Part shown: in pieces, positions 6,984 to 16,100 of the stretch
How the letters are laid out: each line of letters begins with the position of its first letter
Position numbering within the stretch: position 1 is the stretch's first letter
Assembly: GCA_905233695.1 (NCBI GenBank)
Contig: CAJODN010000005.1
Coordinates: forward strand, 1-64,000
Reading direction: 5' to 3'
Origin: an uncultured Lachnospiraceae bacterium
GTDB lineage: Bacteria > Bacillota > Clostridia > Lachnospirales > Lachnospiraceae
Length of the DNA: 64,000 nt
Made by a program: the position numbers and the translations under genes
Notes under the pieces: model-generated
Told to the model about the DNA's origin: nothing
Databases searched by the model: none
Seen by the model: the letters and a program-made list of their open reading frames with translations, nothing else

Positions 6984-7463
6984 TTATTCTCCTTTCAGTT
7001 CCTTCTGCTTTCTCATTGCCCAAGCACGAATGCCTTTCTTTTTCTTCTTCTCTACCTGCAAGTTACCGTGGTTACCCCTGAAGTTAGTGATATAGAGACC
7101 ACTTACGGTAGCCTTAATCTCTTTCTTGACAGGGAGATCCTCGAATATATCATTTTCCACAATCATAGTCATAATCTGGGATCCGCCGGGTCCGTTAATC
7201 TTAACCTTGGCAACGGGCACCTTGGAAGCCTTGGCATACCAGGGAAGCTTGGCATCCATAACAGCCTGCGGAAGCCCCGCATCCTTAAGATGCATCCTCT
7301 TCTTATCGATTACAAGCATAGACACAGTCTGTGCCATTGCGTCAAGCTGAGCCTGCTGCTCATCACGCTTCTTATCGGCCTTTTTGCCTAAGAAATAAAA
7401 AGCAATAAGTCCTCCCAGGAGAACAACTGCTACAATAATTAATACAATAGTTAATACAGGCAT
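6984..7463 (-). CDS. Membrane-anchored protein of unknown function
   Basis: A 159-residue protein with an N-terminal membrane helix (about 4-25), a short charged coiled segment (27-42), a soluble region (about 43-130) and a very basic tail (KKKKKG near 138-143). With a short outside N-terminus, the bulk is expected in the cytoplasm. The ATG has AAAGGAGG upstream. It lies directly before the secreted foldase gene with only hairpins between, so the two may be co-transcribed. I do not recognise the family. Confidence 0.7.
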   Translation of the reverse strand: MPVLTIVLIIVAVVLLGGLIAFYFLGKKADKKRDEQQAQLDAMAQTVSMLVIDKKRMHLKDAGLPQAVMDAKLPWYAKASKVPVAKVKINGPGGSQIMTMIVENDIFEDLPVKKEIKATVSGLYITNFRGNHGNLQVEKKKKKGIRAWAMRKQKELKGE

Positions 7464-7538
7464 TACCTAATTACCTCCTTTAAATCGCAATCCTATGAAT
7501 TATACCACGCCTTAAGATATTAATCAAATAAAAACCAA

Positions 7539-7570
7539 TGTAGCTGTCATCAAAACCGGTGACAGCTACA
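7539..7570 (-). terminator. Intrinsic terminator after the ispE-gntR-DUF1934 operon
   Basis: A perfect 11-base inverted repeat TGTAGCTGTCA/TGACAGCTACA around a 10-base loop, followed on the minus strand by TTGGTTTTTATTTG. It begins 2 bases beyond the DUF1934 stop codon. Confidence 0.85.
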
Positions 7571-7571
7571 C

Positions 7572-7991
7572 TTATCCAATCTTAATTATTACACTGTTAT
7601 GTCCGCCCTCTTCTCCATTCATTATTACATCGTAATCAAGATATATGGTTACCTCCATTTCACCGAGGACGGGAGCGTATCTCGTTGTATGTATTATAAG
7701 ATTAAGAGCAAGGGGGCCCGTAACATAAGTACACTCCGTATTCTCGCCATACATAAAAGTCATGGTGCTTCTTACCTCCCCACGCCTGGAAATCTGAAGA
7801 TAGTTTTCATCAAGGGTCATAAGCGACGGGATCTCCGAGTCAATTCCGTCCAATTTCTCATTATAGCTTATGTATATTTTTTTATTTTTGAAATAACATT
7901 TCCCAAAAGAAACAGAGTGTCCGGTTGTACTTTCACCCGAGTAGTTACTCTTGGAACTAATCTCTATCTTAACTTCTTCCGGTAGAATCAT
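7572..7991 (-). CDS. DUF1934 (YwiB-like) beta-barrel protein
   Basis: A 139-residue protein matching the DUF1934/YwiB family: alternating beta strands, the central LQISRRGEVRSTMTFMYGE pattern and the later TGPLALNLIIHTTR segment. The fold is calycin-like and the function is unknown. The start codon overlaps the GntR stop as TAATG, so expression is coupled. It is last in the ispE operon and is followed at once by a terminator. Confidence 0.8.
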   Translation of the reverse strand: MILPEEVKIEISSKSNYSGESTTGHSVSFGKCYFKNKKIYISYNEKLDGIDSEIPSLMTLDENYLQISRRGEVRSTMTFMYGENTECTYVTGPLALNLIIHTTRYAPVLGEMEVTIYLDYDVIMNGEEGGHNSVIIKIG

Positions 7992-8659
7992 TATTCCTGC
8001 CTCTTAATAATCTCTCTTACACACTCCATTTGATTAACAAGATGCGTCTTGGTAAGCGTAACAATCTGCTCCTTATTTCTGGCACGGAGGGCACAAAGAA
8101 TCTCTCTATGCTCCTTAATCAGCGTGGGATAATTGGACGGATCCTTCACATATTCAAAGCGGAAACGATACATCTGCTCCTTAAGATTACTCAGAATCGT
8201 GACAAGTCTGGAATTCCGGGAGCACTCATATATTATCCTATGGAATTCTTCATCCTTTGTAACAATTAACCTTACGTCTTTACCCTTGGTAGCTTTCTCG
8301 AATTCGATTGCCGCATCTTCAAGTCTCTTAATATCGTCATCGGTCATATTGTCACAAGAAAGCGATATTGCAAGAATGTCGAGCACCTCTCTGATCTCCA
8401 AGACGTCGTCTAAGTCCTTCTCGGACATCTTCGCAACCTTCGCCCCTCTCCTTGGAAATGTTATGGCAAGCCCCTCATTCTCAAGCATCCTTATGGCTTC
8501 CCGAACCGGCGTCCTCGACACCCCCAGCTTCTTCGATAAGGGTATCTCCATAAGTCTTTCCCCCGGCGGAAGCTCGCCGCGAAGAATTGCATCTCGAAGC
8601 GTATTAAATACAACATTTCTAAGCGGCAGGAAATCATCCTGCTGCAACTTAAGTTCCAT
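7991..8659 (-). CDS. GntR/FadR-family transcriptional regulator with FCD domain
   Basis: A 222-residue regulator. Residues about 10-78 are a winged helix of the GntR type (GELPPGERLMEIPLSKKL, then VSRTPVREAIRMLENEG and a PRRGAKV wing). Residues about 85-215 are an all-helical FCD ligand domain of the FadR group, with the Asp and His residues that usually hold a metal or organic acid. It lies 53 bases downstream of ispE and is coupled to DUF1934. A good AGGAG precedes the ATG. The effector and target genes are not evident; this gene order recurs in related Clostridia as I recall, but I could not check it. Confidence 0.9.
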   Translation of the reverse strand: MELKLQQDDFLPLRNVVFNTLRDAILRGELPPGERLMEIPLSKKLGVSRTPVREAIRMLENEGLAITFPRRGAKVAKMSEKDLDDVLEIREVLDILAISLSCDNMTDDDIKRLEDAAIEFEKATKGKDVRLIVTKDEEFHRIIYECSRNSRLVTILSNLKEQMYRFRFEYVKDPSNYPTLIKEHREILCALRARNKEQIVTLTKTHLVNQMECVREIIKRQE

Positions 8660-8712
8660 AAAAACTCCTTTTTACTTTTATTCAGTCTGTTATTCTTTGT
8701 CCAAAACGCCGA

Positions 8713-9576
8713 CTAATCACCGTTATATACATATGTAATAAGCACCGTCTCACATAGACCGCTTTTCTTGAGAACACTAAGAACCTTAGAGGCTTGATGC
8801 TCATTCGGGAATATTCCGAACACCGCAGAACCGGAACCCGACATCATGGAATTTAATGCTTTATTCGCCATCATAGTTCTCTTAATATCATTAATCTTCG
8901 GGCACTGCGAGATAGTTACTGACTCTAACACATTTCCCATATAAGTAGTAACTCCGATAATGTCCCTGTTATTAATTGCTTCAACTTGGGCATCGATGTC
9001 CGGATGTCTGATATAATCAAGGTCAAGGTTCTTGTATACGTAGGCCGTAGATACACTCTCCGGAGGCTTCGCAATAACAATAGGATAATTCTCCATGGAT
9101 GTAAGAGGCGTAAGCTTCTCGCCGATACCTTCTGCAAGGGCAGTTCCCCGCATAATGCAATATGGAATGTCGGCACCGAGACTAACAGACATATCCATAA
9201 GCTCCTTCTTAGACAGCCCCAGCTTCATCATATCGTTAAGACCGATAAGAACAGCCGACGCATCGGCACTTCCACCCGCAAGCCCCGCCGCAACGGGAAT
9301 GTTCTTAACAAGGTGCATTGTGACCCTGGCAGTTTTATTACATTTACTTAAGATAAGCTTTGCCGCCTTAACGCAGAGATTGTCCTCTCCGCAGGATAAG
9401 CCCTCTTTAGAAGTCGTCATATTAATGACAGTCTCGTCCGAATCTTCTACCTCAATATCCACAAGGTCTCTAAGCTGAAGAGTCTGCATCACCATCCGAA
9501 GATCGTGGTAGCCGTTGTCCCTTCTTCCGACTACATCTAAGCTTAGATTAATCTTACTGTAACCGCTGTATTCCAT
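8713..9576 (-). CDS. ispE: 4-diphosphocytidyl-2-C-methyl-D-erythritol kinase
   Basis: A GHMP-family kinase of 287 residues for the fourth step of the MEP isoprenoid pathway, phosphorylating CDP-ME with ATP. The conserved Lys is at residue 8 (SKINLSLDVVGRRDNGYHDL), the Gly-rich phosphate loop PVAAGLAGGSADASA begins near 94, the catalytic SLGADIPYC segment follows, and the C-terminal MSGSGSAVFG motif is present. Length is normal for IspE. It is the first gene of a three-gene operon; its promoter must lie in 9577-9859, which it shares divergently with the gene at 9860. Confidence 0.95.
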   Translation of the reverse strand: MEYSGYSKINLSLDVVGRRDNGYHDLRMVMQTLQLRDLVDIEVEDSDETVINMTTSKEGLSCGEDNLCVKAAKLILSKCNKTARVTMHLVKNIPVAAGLAGGSADASAVLIGLNDMMKLGLSKKELMDMSVSLGADIPYCIMRGTALAEGIGEKLTPLTSMENYPIVIAKPPESVSTAYVYKNLDLDYIRHPDIDAQVEAINNRDIIGVTTYMGNVLESVTISQCPKINDIKRTMMANKALNSMMSGSGSAVFGIFPNEHQASKVLSVLKKSGLCETVLITYVYNGD

Positions 9577-9859
9577 AAGCTAACCCCCAAACCCGACTCT
9601 GAACTATTCTTTTTCATTGATTGTACTTACAAGTATACAAAAAATATAACAAAAAAAAGTCCTTTTTTCAATGCTAATTACACAAAAATAGATTTTTCGA
9701 GTAAATTCTATTCAGAATATGTAAAAAATGGCCGATTATAGTAATAGGGGTAAATCTGCCCATTTTATACGGGCTATGGATTTATAGCCTTAGACAGAAC
9801 GGGAATTGGTTCTGAATTGTTACAAAAGGAGAAATAAATAAACCAAGGAGGGTGATGAT

Positions 9860-10468
9860 ATGGATCTAGGTGCAATCAGTAATGTAACTTCCAATGCTTA
9901 CTATAACAGCAAAAACACGGTCAATGAAAAAGACAAGGAAGAGTCTGCTTCTAAGTCAGGCTTTAGTTCTGAAGCAGCCGTATATGAGAAGTCAGAAGAT
10001 GAAAGTACTTCTGCGACTTACAATAACAAGGTCGACAGAACTGCTCTTGTAAGCCAGTTAAAGGCAGAGCAGGAAGCTCAGAAAGCACGTCTCTTCGAGA
10101 TGGTACAGAAGACTATTACCGGTCAAGGTAATACTCTTGCTACAGCCGATGATATGTGGAAATTCTTAGCAAGCGGAGACTTCACCGTTGATGCCGAGAC
10201 CAAGGCACAGGCACAAGCTGATATCGCTGAAGACGGATATTGGGGTGTCGAGAAGACATCTGACAGAATAGTCGACTTTGCGATTGCTCTTTCAGGAGAC
10301 GACCCTTCGAAGGCTGAAGAATTATTGAATGCTTTCAAGAAGGGCTTCGATGAAGCTACCAAAGCTTGGGGCAAGGAGCTTCCGGAGATCAGTAAGAAGA
10401 CATACGACAAAGTAGTAGAGAAATTCGACGCATGGAAGAACGGTACATATAAGAAGACAGAAGCATAG
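9860..10468 (+). CDS. Conserved Clostridial protein of unknown function (GYWGV/SDRI motif family)
   Basis: A 202-residue protein with no signal peptide or membrane helix. The N-terminal 60 residues are polar and probably disordered, with the short motif AAVYEKSEDE. The C-terminal part (about 65-195) is helical and carries DDMWKFLASGDFTVDAETKA, EDGYWGVEKTSDRI and WGKELPEIS. I recall this conserved core from many Clostridia, with no assigned function; a link to motility is sometimes suggested by context. The upstream region contains GCCGATTA at 9731-9738, which resembles a sigma-28 -10 element, but I see no matching -35. AAGGAGGGTGATGAT precedes the ATG. One of only three plus-strand genes, transcribed away from ispE. 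Confidence 0.75.
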   Translation: MDLGAISNVTSNAYYNSKNTVNEKDKEESASKSGFSSEAAVYEKSEDESTSATYNNKVDRTALVSQLKAEQEAQKARLFEMVQKTITGQGNTLATADDMWKFLASGDFTVDAETKAQAQADIAEDGYWGVEKTSDRIVDFAIALSGDDPSKAEELLNAFKKGFDEATKAWGKELPEISKKTYDKVVEKFDAWKNGTYKKTEA

Positions 10469-10500
10469 TCGTTCCCGCTTCGAACATAGGACATAAAGAA

Positions 10501-10521
10501 AAGAGGCTTATTCAGCCTCTT
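10501..10521. terminator. Bidirectional terminator overlapping the alarmone synthetase stop codon
   Basis: AAGAGGCT (10501-10508) and AGCCTCTT (10514-10521) pair around a 5-base loop. On the plus strand TTTTTCTTCTTTCTT follows, ending the gene at 9860; on the minus strand TTTTCTTT follows, ending the synthetase gene. The synthetase stop codon (10508-10510) lies inside the hairpin, so its last codons are part of the stem. Confidence 0.8.
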
Positions 10522-11266
10522 TTTCTTCTTTCTTAACATTGTCGCCATTCTTCTCCATCGACTTCTTAACAGTCTCATTATGGAGTCTCTCAGCGATCCT
10601 CTTATCTCTCTCTTCCGATTTCTTTCTCTCCTGCTCTTCCACCGCCTTACTGATTGTGTCGTTAAGCTCTAACATCTTAGCATCGAGCATTGATACGATT
10701 TCGGAACATTCTCTTAAGTCCTGACTTATATAATCGGGGGCAGAACCCTCGAACTTATAGAATATCTTATGCTCTAAGGATGCCCAGAAATCCATTGCAA
10801 TAGTTCTAATCTGAATCTCAACCTTAGTCTGAACCGGTCCCTGGGATAAATAAATCGGAACCTCAACTATCATATGATAGCTCTTATATCCGCTTTCCTT
10901 CGGATTCTTAATATAATCCTTAACGGACACAACGGTTATATCGCTCTGCTTACCGATCATATGCGCCAGTCTGTATATATCCGATGTAAAGGAACATACG
11001 ATTCTTACACCCGCCACATCGTTACAATACATTACCATATTAGCCGTTGTCGGCTCATATCCGTATCTTATAAGCTTCTTAACAATACTGTCAGCAGACT
11101 TAATCCTTGTCTTAACATATTCGATCGGATTGTATTTGTGAATGTGCTTGAATTCCTCACTTAGAATGTCTATCTTAGTTGCTATTTCCTTTACTGCTGA
11201 CTGATACAGAAGCATAGAAGACGCCCATCCGTCGGACCCTTCTCTGAATTCCTTTCCTGCTGCCAT
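10508..11266 (-). CDS. GTP pyrophosphokinase family protein (small alarmone synthetase, RelQ type)
   Basis: A 252-residue single-domain (p)ppGpp synthetase. The RelA/SpoT synthetase domain covers about 40-190: YVKTRIKSADSIVKKL, a VAGVRIVCSF strand, KDYIKNPKESGYKSYHMIVEV, then the VEIQIRTIAMDFWASLEHKI signature. There is no HD hydrolase and no TGS/ACT regulatory domain, so it is a small synthetase. The C-terminal tail is a charged coiled coil. It transfers pyrophosphate from ATP to GTP or GDP. The usual GYRSLH is GYKSYH here. GGAGAAG precedes the ATG. The gene lies directly after the methyltransferase gene. Confidence 0.9.
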   Translation of the reverse strand: MAAGKEFREGSDGWASSMLLYQSAVKEIATKIDILSEEFKHIHKYNPIEYVKTRIKSADSIVKKLIRYGYEPTTANMVMYCNDVAGVRIVCSFTSDIYRLAHMIGKQSDITVVSVKDYIKNPKESGYKSYHMIVEVPIYLSQGPVQTKVEIQIRTIAMDFWASLEHKIFYKFEGSAPDYISQDLRECSEIVSMLDAKMLELNDTISKAVEEQERKKSEERDKRIAERLHNETVKKSMEKNGDNVKKEEKEAE

Positions 11267-11281
11267 CTTTTTACTTCTCCT

Positions 11282-12094
11282 TTAGTTCGTCCTCTGACGA
11301 TTAATTTCATACATAAGTATGCTTCCCGCTACGGAAGCGTTCAACGATTCTATCTCACCCTTCATGGGAATATGGACTTTCTCTATTAATCTCAGAGTGT
11401 CCTCTGTTATTCCGTTCCCTTCGTTGCCGATTACTATACCGCACTTACCTGTCATATCGGCATCCGTGTATCTCTTACTGTCCGTAAGACAACCCCCGTA
11501 TATCTTGACACCGTTTGTCTTAAGCTCTTTTATTATATCGGTAAAGCCGGCTCTGTCTTTACATACCAGGTATGGTATGCGATAGATTGTTCCCATGGTG
11601 GAACGAATGACCTTGGGATTATATAGGTCGACACAACCTTCGCTCATAATAACCATATCAATGCCGGCTGCTTCCGCCGTCCGAATAAGCGTACCAAGGT
11701 TCCCCGGATCTTGTATATCTTCTAATATGAGAAATGTGCATTTGTCCCGGAAGTCTTCGTCATCTCTTCTCTTAACAATAGCTACTACTCCTTGGGGAGT
11801 AACAGTTTCGCTTATGTTCTTGAGAAGCGAAGGCGCTATTACGTTAATCTCAACACACTTCTTCTTACAATCATCTAAGAATAATGATATATTGTCCTTC
11901 TTATTATCTTGGGATAAAAGTTCAGAACTTACATATACAGAAACTATATCTTGTCTCGGGGCTTCCGTTACCATTCTAAGCCCCTCGACAACATACACAT
12001 TTTCCTTCTTTCTAAGAGATGGTTTCTTAAGAAGAGAAGATACCTTCTTAATCTTAGAATTGGAAGAGCTTGTAATCACTTCATCATTACTCAT
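11282..12094 (-). CDS. TrmH/SpoU family RNA 2'-O-methyltransferase
   Basis: A 270-residue SPOUT enzyme that methylates a ribose in rRNA or tRNA using S-adenosylmethionine. The N-terminal substrate-binding part (about 8-95) begins with SSSNSKIKKVSSLLKK. The knotted domain carries motif 1 (EDIQDPGNLGTLIRTAEA), motif 2 (CGIVIGNEGNGI) and motif 3 (HIPMKGEIESLNASVA). Both main substrate branches (RlmB-like and TsnR-like) share these motifs, so the exact target is not settled. It follows pfkA by 12 bases with a weak ribosome site. Confidence 0.9.
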   Translation of the reverse strand: MSNDEVITSSSNSKIKKVSSLLKKPSLRKKENVYVVEGLRMVTEAPRQDIVSVYVSSELLSQDNKKDNISLFLDDCKKKCVEINVIAPSLLKNISETVTPQGVVAIVKRRDDEDFRDKCTFLILEDIQDPGNLGTLIRTAEAAGIDMVIMSEGCVDLYNPKVIRSTMGTIYRIPYLVCKDRAGFTDIIKELKTNGVKIYGGCLTDSKRYTDADMTGKCGIVIGNEGNGITEDTLRLIEKVHIPMKGEIESLNASVAGSILMYEINRQRTN

Positions 12095-12106
12095 ATATAT
12101 TACCGA

Positions 12107-13084
12107 TTATCTGTTATTAAGGGAAATAGATGTATCAACCATATAAGGATCGATACATTTCTCCATATTAAGTGCCTCAATAATGTCGAAGTCCACATAC
12201 TGACCATGGCGATAGCCTACTACTCTGTTACTCTTGCCTTCACAGAGAAGGTCTACCGCCTTGGCACCCATTATAGATGCATAGACTCTGTCCTTCGCAG
12301 TGGGTGAGCCTCCGCGTTGCATGTAGCCCAAGATTGTTGCTCTGGTCTCAATTCCCGTTGCAGCTTCAATTCTCTTGGCCATTGAAGTGGAATGACCTAT
12401 TCCTTCGGCATTGATAATAAGGTGATGTTGCTTACCTTTCTTTCTTCCTTCAATTATATGATCGACGATTTTCTGTTCGTCGTAATCATATCTCTCGGGA
12501 AGAAGAATATCCTCGGCTCCGTTGGCAATACCGCACCAAAGGGCAATATAGCCGGCGCCTCTTCCCATTACTTCTACAATGGAGCATCTCTCATGTGATG
12601 TTGATGTATCTCTTATCTTATCTATCGCATCAATAGCCGTATTAACAGCCGTATCGAATCCGATTGTATACTCGGTACAAGCTATATCAAGATCGATTGT
12701 TCCGGGAACGCCGATTGTATTGACTTCGTTCTTCGCAAGCTCTGTGGCACCGCGAAATGAACCGTCTCCTCCGATTACAACAAGACCGTCAATACCCTTT
12801 TTCTCACATATCCTAGCGGCTTCCTTAACAACTTCCGGTCGCTTGAATTCCAGGCAACGAGCAGTCTGAAGAATCGTTCCGCCTCGTCCGATTGTATCCG
12901 ACACATCATGGGATGTCATCTCGGATATCTCGCCTGCAAGAAGACCGGCATATCCTCTTCTTATACCGAACACCTTCTTGCCACGAAATATTGACTGTCT
13001 TACAACAGCTCTTATAGCCGCGTTCATACCCGGCGCATCTCCTCCGCTTGTAAGAACTCCGATTGAATTTATTTCCTTAGCCAT
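12107..13084 (-). CDS. pfkA: 6-phosphofructokinase
   Basis: A 325-residue phosphofructokinase of the PfkA family, the committed step of glycolysis. It shows TSGGDAPGMNAAIRA near 12-26, GGDGSFRGA (Gly-Asp-Gly-Ser rather than the GGDD of pyrophosphate enzymes, so ATP is the expected donor), the catalytic GTID segment, EVMGRGAGYIA and the C-terminal GYMQRGGSPTAKDR. The catalytic motif reads GTIDLD instead of the usual GTIDND; I recall this form from Lachnospiraceae enzymes. CGGAGG precedes the ATG. It lies between dnaE and the methyltransferase gene in one apparent operon. Confidence 0.93.
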   Translation of the reverse strand: MAKEINSIGVLTSGGDAPGMNAAIRAVVRQSIFRGKKVFGIRRGYAGLLAGEISEMTSHDVSDTIGRGGTILQTARCLEFKRPEVVKEAARICEKKGIDGLVVIGGDGSFRGATELAKNEVNTIGVPGTIDLDIACTEYTIGFDTAVNTAIDAIDKIRDTSTSHERCSIVEVMGRGAGYIALWCGIANGAEDILLPERYDYDEQKIVDHIIEGRKKGKQHHLIINAEGIGHSTSMAKRIEAATGIETRATILGYMQRGGSPTAKDRVYASIMGAKAVDLLCEGKSNRVVGYRHGQYVDFDIIEALNMEKCIDPYMVDTSISLNNR

Positions 13085-13160
13085 AGTTTGTGCCTCCGTT
13101 TAGGAATCTCTTTTCTCTTACGTTTTCTCTATGAATAATTATACACTAACTATTATAATT

Positions 13161-16100
13161 TTAATACCTTTGTTTTTTATTAAATTTTATTTTTTCGCTT
13201 TGTACTTTAACTTTATTATCTCCGAAGCTTTGTCTTAGCTTATCTACCATCTCATCATCAGCCTTAATGTTATATTGCCTTCCCATTTCTTTGGTAAGCT
13301 TTTCATTCTTTAGGAATATCCATATTCTGTCGTCTCCCTCGGAATCTCTGACAGCGCTAAGTAACTTCTCTTCATTCTCATTGTACTCATCCTTGGTATC
13401 GAAGATAATCCATACAACCTTGTTAACATCAGAGAAAGCCACCATGTCTTCACATATAACTTTGGCGTCCTTATCATCGCTGGCATTGACGCGACCGTAT
13501 ATTAAGACTTTATTATCCTCTTCAAGAAGGTGGGCGCATTTACTGTACATATTGGGGAATATAATTATTTCTCCCTGACCTAACAGATCCTCGATGGTTA
13601 TAAATGCCATGGGCTGATTATTCTTCGTATACTTAATTGTCTTATCAACAATCATTCCGCCCATAACGACATATGAATTATCTTCCGCCTTGCATTCTCC
13701 CGTACCTTCGTCGAGGAATAAGTCAGCCGTTGCCGTATCAACATTGGCCATCATAATATCATTATACTCTTCTAAGGGATGACCGCTTACGTAAATGTTA
13801 ATGGCCTCCTTCTCGAAATTAAGAAGTGTCTCCTTATCGTATTCGGGAAGTGAAGGAAGCTTAATCTCATATTGACTCTTCTCGTCATCCGATGCTATAT
13901 CGAATAAGCTCATCTGTCCGGCAATTGATTTCTTCTTCTCGCTTGCAAGGTTGTCGATAATTCTGGTATAGACAGACAGCATCTGGCGGCGGTTCCCGTC
14001 CATTCCGTCAAGGGCACCGGCCTTAATAAGATTCTCAACCGCACGCTTATTGACCTCGAGATCGCTTACCCTGTTAATAAAATTCTCTATTGTGGTGTAT
14101 GCTCCATTCTCTCGCCTCTCTATAACTATCTTATCAATTACATTTCTGCCCACACTTTTAATCGCATACATACCGTAACGTATCTTCCCGTCATCTACAG
14201 AGAACCGTCCTTCTCCGAAGTTCACATTGGGCGGAAGCACCTCTATCCCCATATTTTTACAATTGTAAATGTACTCAGACACCTTAGATGTATTATCAAT
14301 TACGCTACTCATAAGGCTGGCCATGAATTCCACCGGGTAGTAGCACTTAAGATACGCCGTCTGGTACGCCACAACAGCATAGGCCGCCGCATGGGATTTG
14401 TTAAATGCGTATTTTGCAAAGTCAATCATCTGATCGTATATGGTATTGGCTATATCCTCGGGGATTCCGTTATTGATGCAGCCCTTAACACCCTCTTCTT
14501 CATTGCCGTAGACAAAGTTATTCCTTTCCCGTTCCATAACTTCATCCTTCTTCTTAGACATGGCACGACGCACCAAGTCGCTTCGCCCCATGGAATAGCC
14601 CGCAAGATCACGTACTATCTGCATAACCTGTTCCTGATATACGATACAGCCGTAGGTTGGTTCAAGTATCGGCTTAAGCTTGGGCGTCAGATATGTAACC
14701 GATTCCTTATCGTTCTTACCTCTTATATAATCGGGAATAAAGTCCATGGGGCCGGGACGATAGAGAGATATTCCCGCAATGACATCCTCTAAGCTCTCGG
14801 GCTTTAATTCCTTCATAAACGATTTCATTCCTGCACTTTCAAGCTGGAACACACCCTCCGTCTTACCGGAACCGATTAGCTTAAAGACATTCTTATCGTC
14901 GTATCCGAGTTCGTTAAAGTCAATTGATACTCCCTCGTTTTCTTCTGCCATCTTAATTGCATTGTCGATAACAGAAAGCGTCCTAAGACCTAAGAAGTCC
15001 ATCTTAAGAAGACCCAGTTCTTCTATGGTGGTCATTACAAATTGCGTCGTAACGGTTCCGTCCTGTGCCGTAGCAAGAGGGACATATTCAACCATCGGTT
15101 CCTTAGATATAACAACACCTGCCGCGTGCATAGATGTATTACGGGGAAGACCTTCAAGACGCATGGCAAGATCCAGGAGCCTCTTAACAGTGTCGTCTTC
15201 TTCGTACATCTGTAAAAGCTCCGGGTTCTTCTTAAGGGCTCCCGCAATCGTAATCTTAAGCTCCTTCGGAATGCTTTTCGCAATCTTATCTACATAAGCG
15301 TAGGGCAGATCAAGTACACGACCCACGTCTCTTATAACATTTCTTGCGGCAAGAGTTCCGAATGTAACAATCTGGGTTACGCAGTCGGCACCGTATTTAT
15401 CTACAACGTAGTCAATAACTTCGCCACGCCTCTCATCGCTAAAGTCAATATCGATATCGGGCATTGACACTCTCTCGGGATTAAGGAACCTCTCGAAGAG
15501 AAGGCTGTACTTAATGGGATCTATATCGGTAATTCCCGTTGTGTAAGACACGAGAGACCCTGCAGCGGAGCCACGTCCCGGACCTACCGGGATATTATTC
15601 TCTCTCGCGAAATTAATAAAATCCCACACAATAAGGAAGTAGTCCACGTATCCCATCTTATTAATTACGTCAAGCTCATATTCTAACTTCGGCATAAGCT
15701 CGTCACTTTTTTCACCGTAGCGAGCCTTCAATCCGTCCTTACATAATTTATTAAGATATGACCATGAATCGTACCCTTCCGGTACTTCAAAATGAGGGAG
15801 CTTAGTTACGCCGAATTCTATCTCCACATTACAGCGCTCTGCAATCTTAGAAGTATTATCTATTGCGTTCTGAGCATAGGGAAAGAGAGCTCTCATCTCT
15901 TCTTCGCTCTTAACATAATATTGACCACCGTCATATCTCATTCTGTCTTCGTCCGATACTTTCTTACCGGTCTGAATGCAAAGAAGGATATCGTGAGGTT
16001 CTTCATCCTCGGCATATGTGTAGTGCACATCATTGGTGGCCACAAGCTCTATTCCCGTCTCGGACGCAATACGAATAAGGCCTTGGTTTACATCCTGCTG

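Noticed and set aside
6889..7023. A 45-residue N-terminal extension of the trigger-factor-like lipoprotein
   Set aside because: It would place the signal peptide inside the protein, and the internal ATG has a good AGGAG site.
9702..9738. A full sigma-28 promoter (TAAA-15-GCCGATAA) before the gene at 9860
   Set aside because: GCCGATTA is present but the nearest TAAA copies are 25 and 5 bases away, not 14-16.
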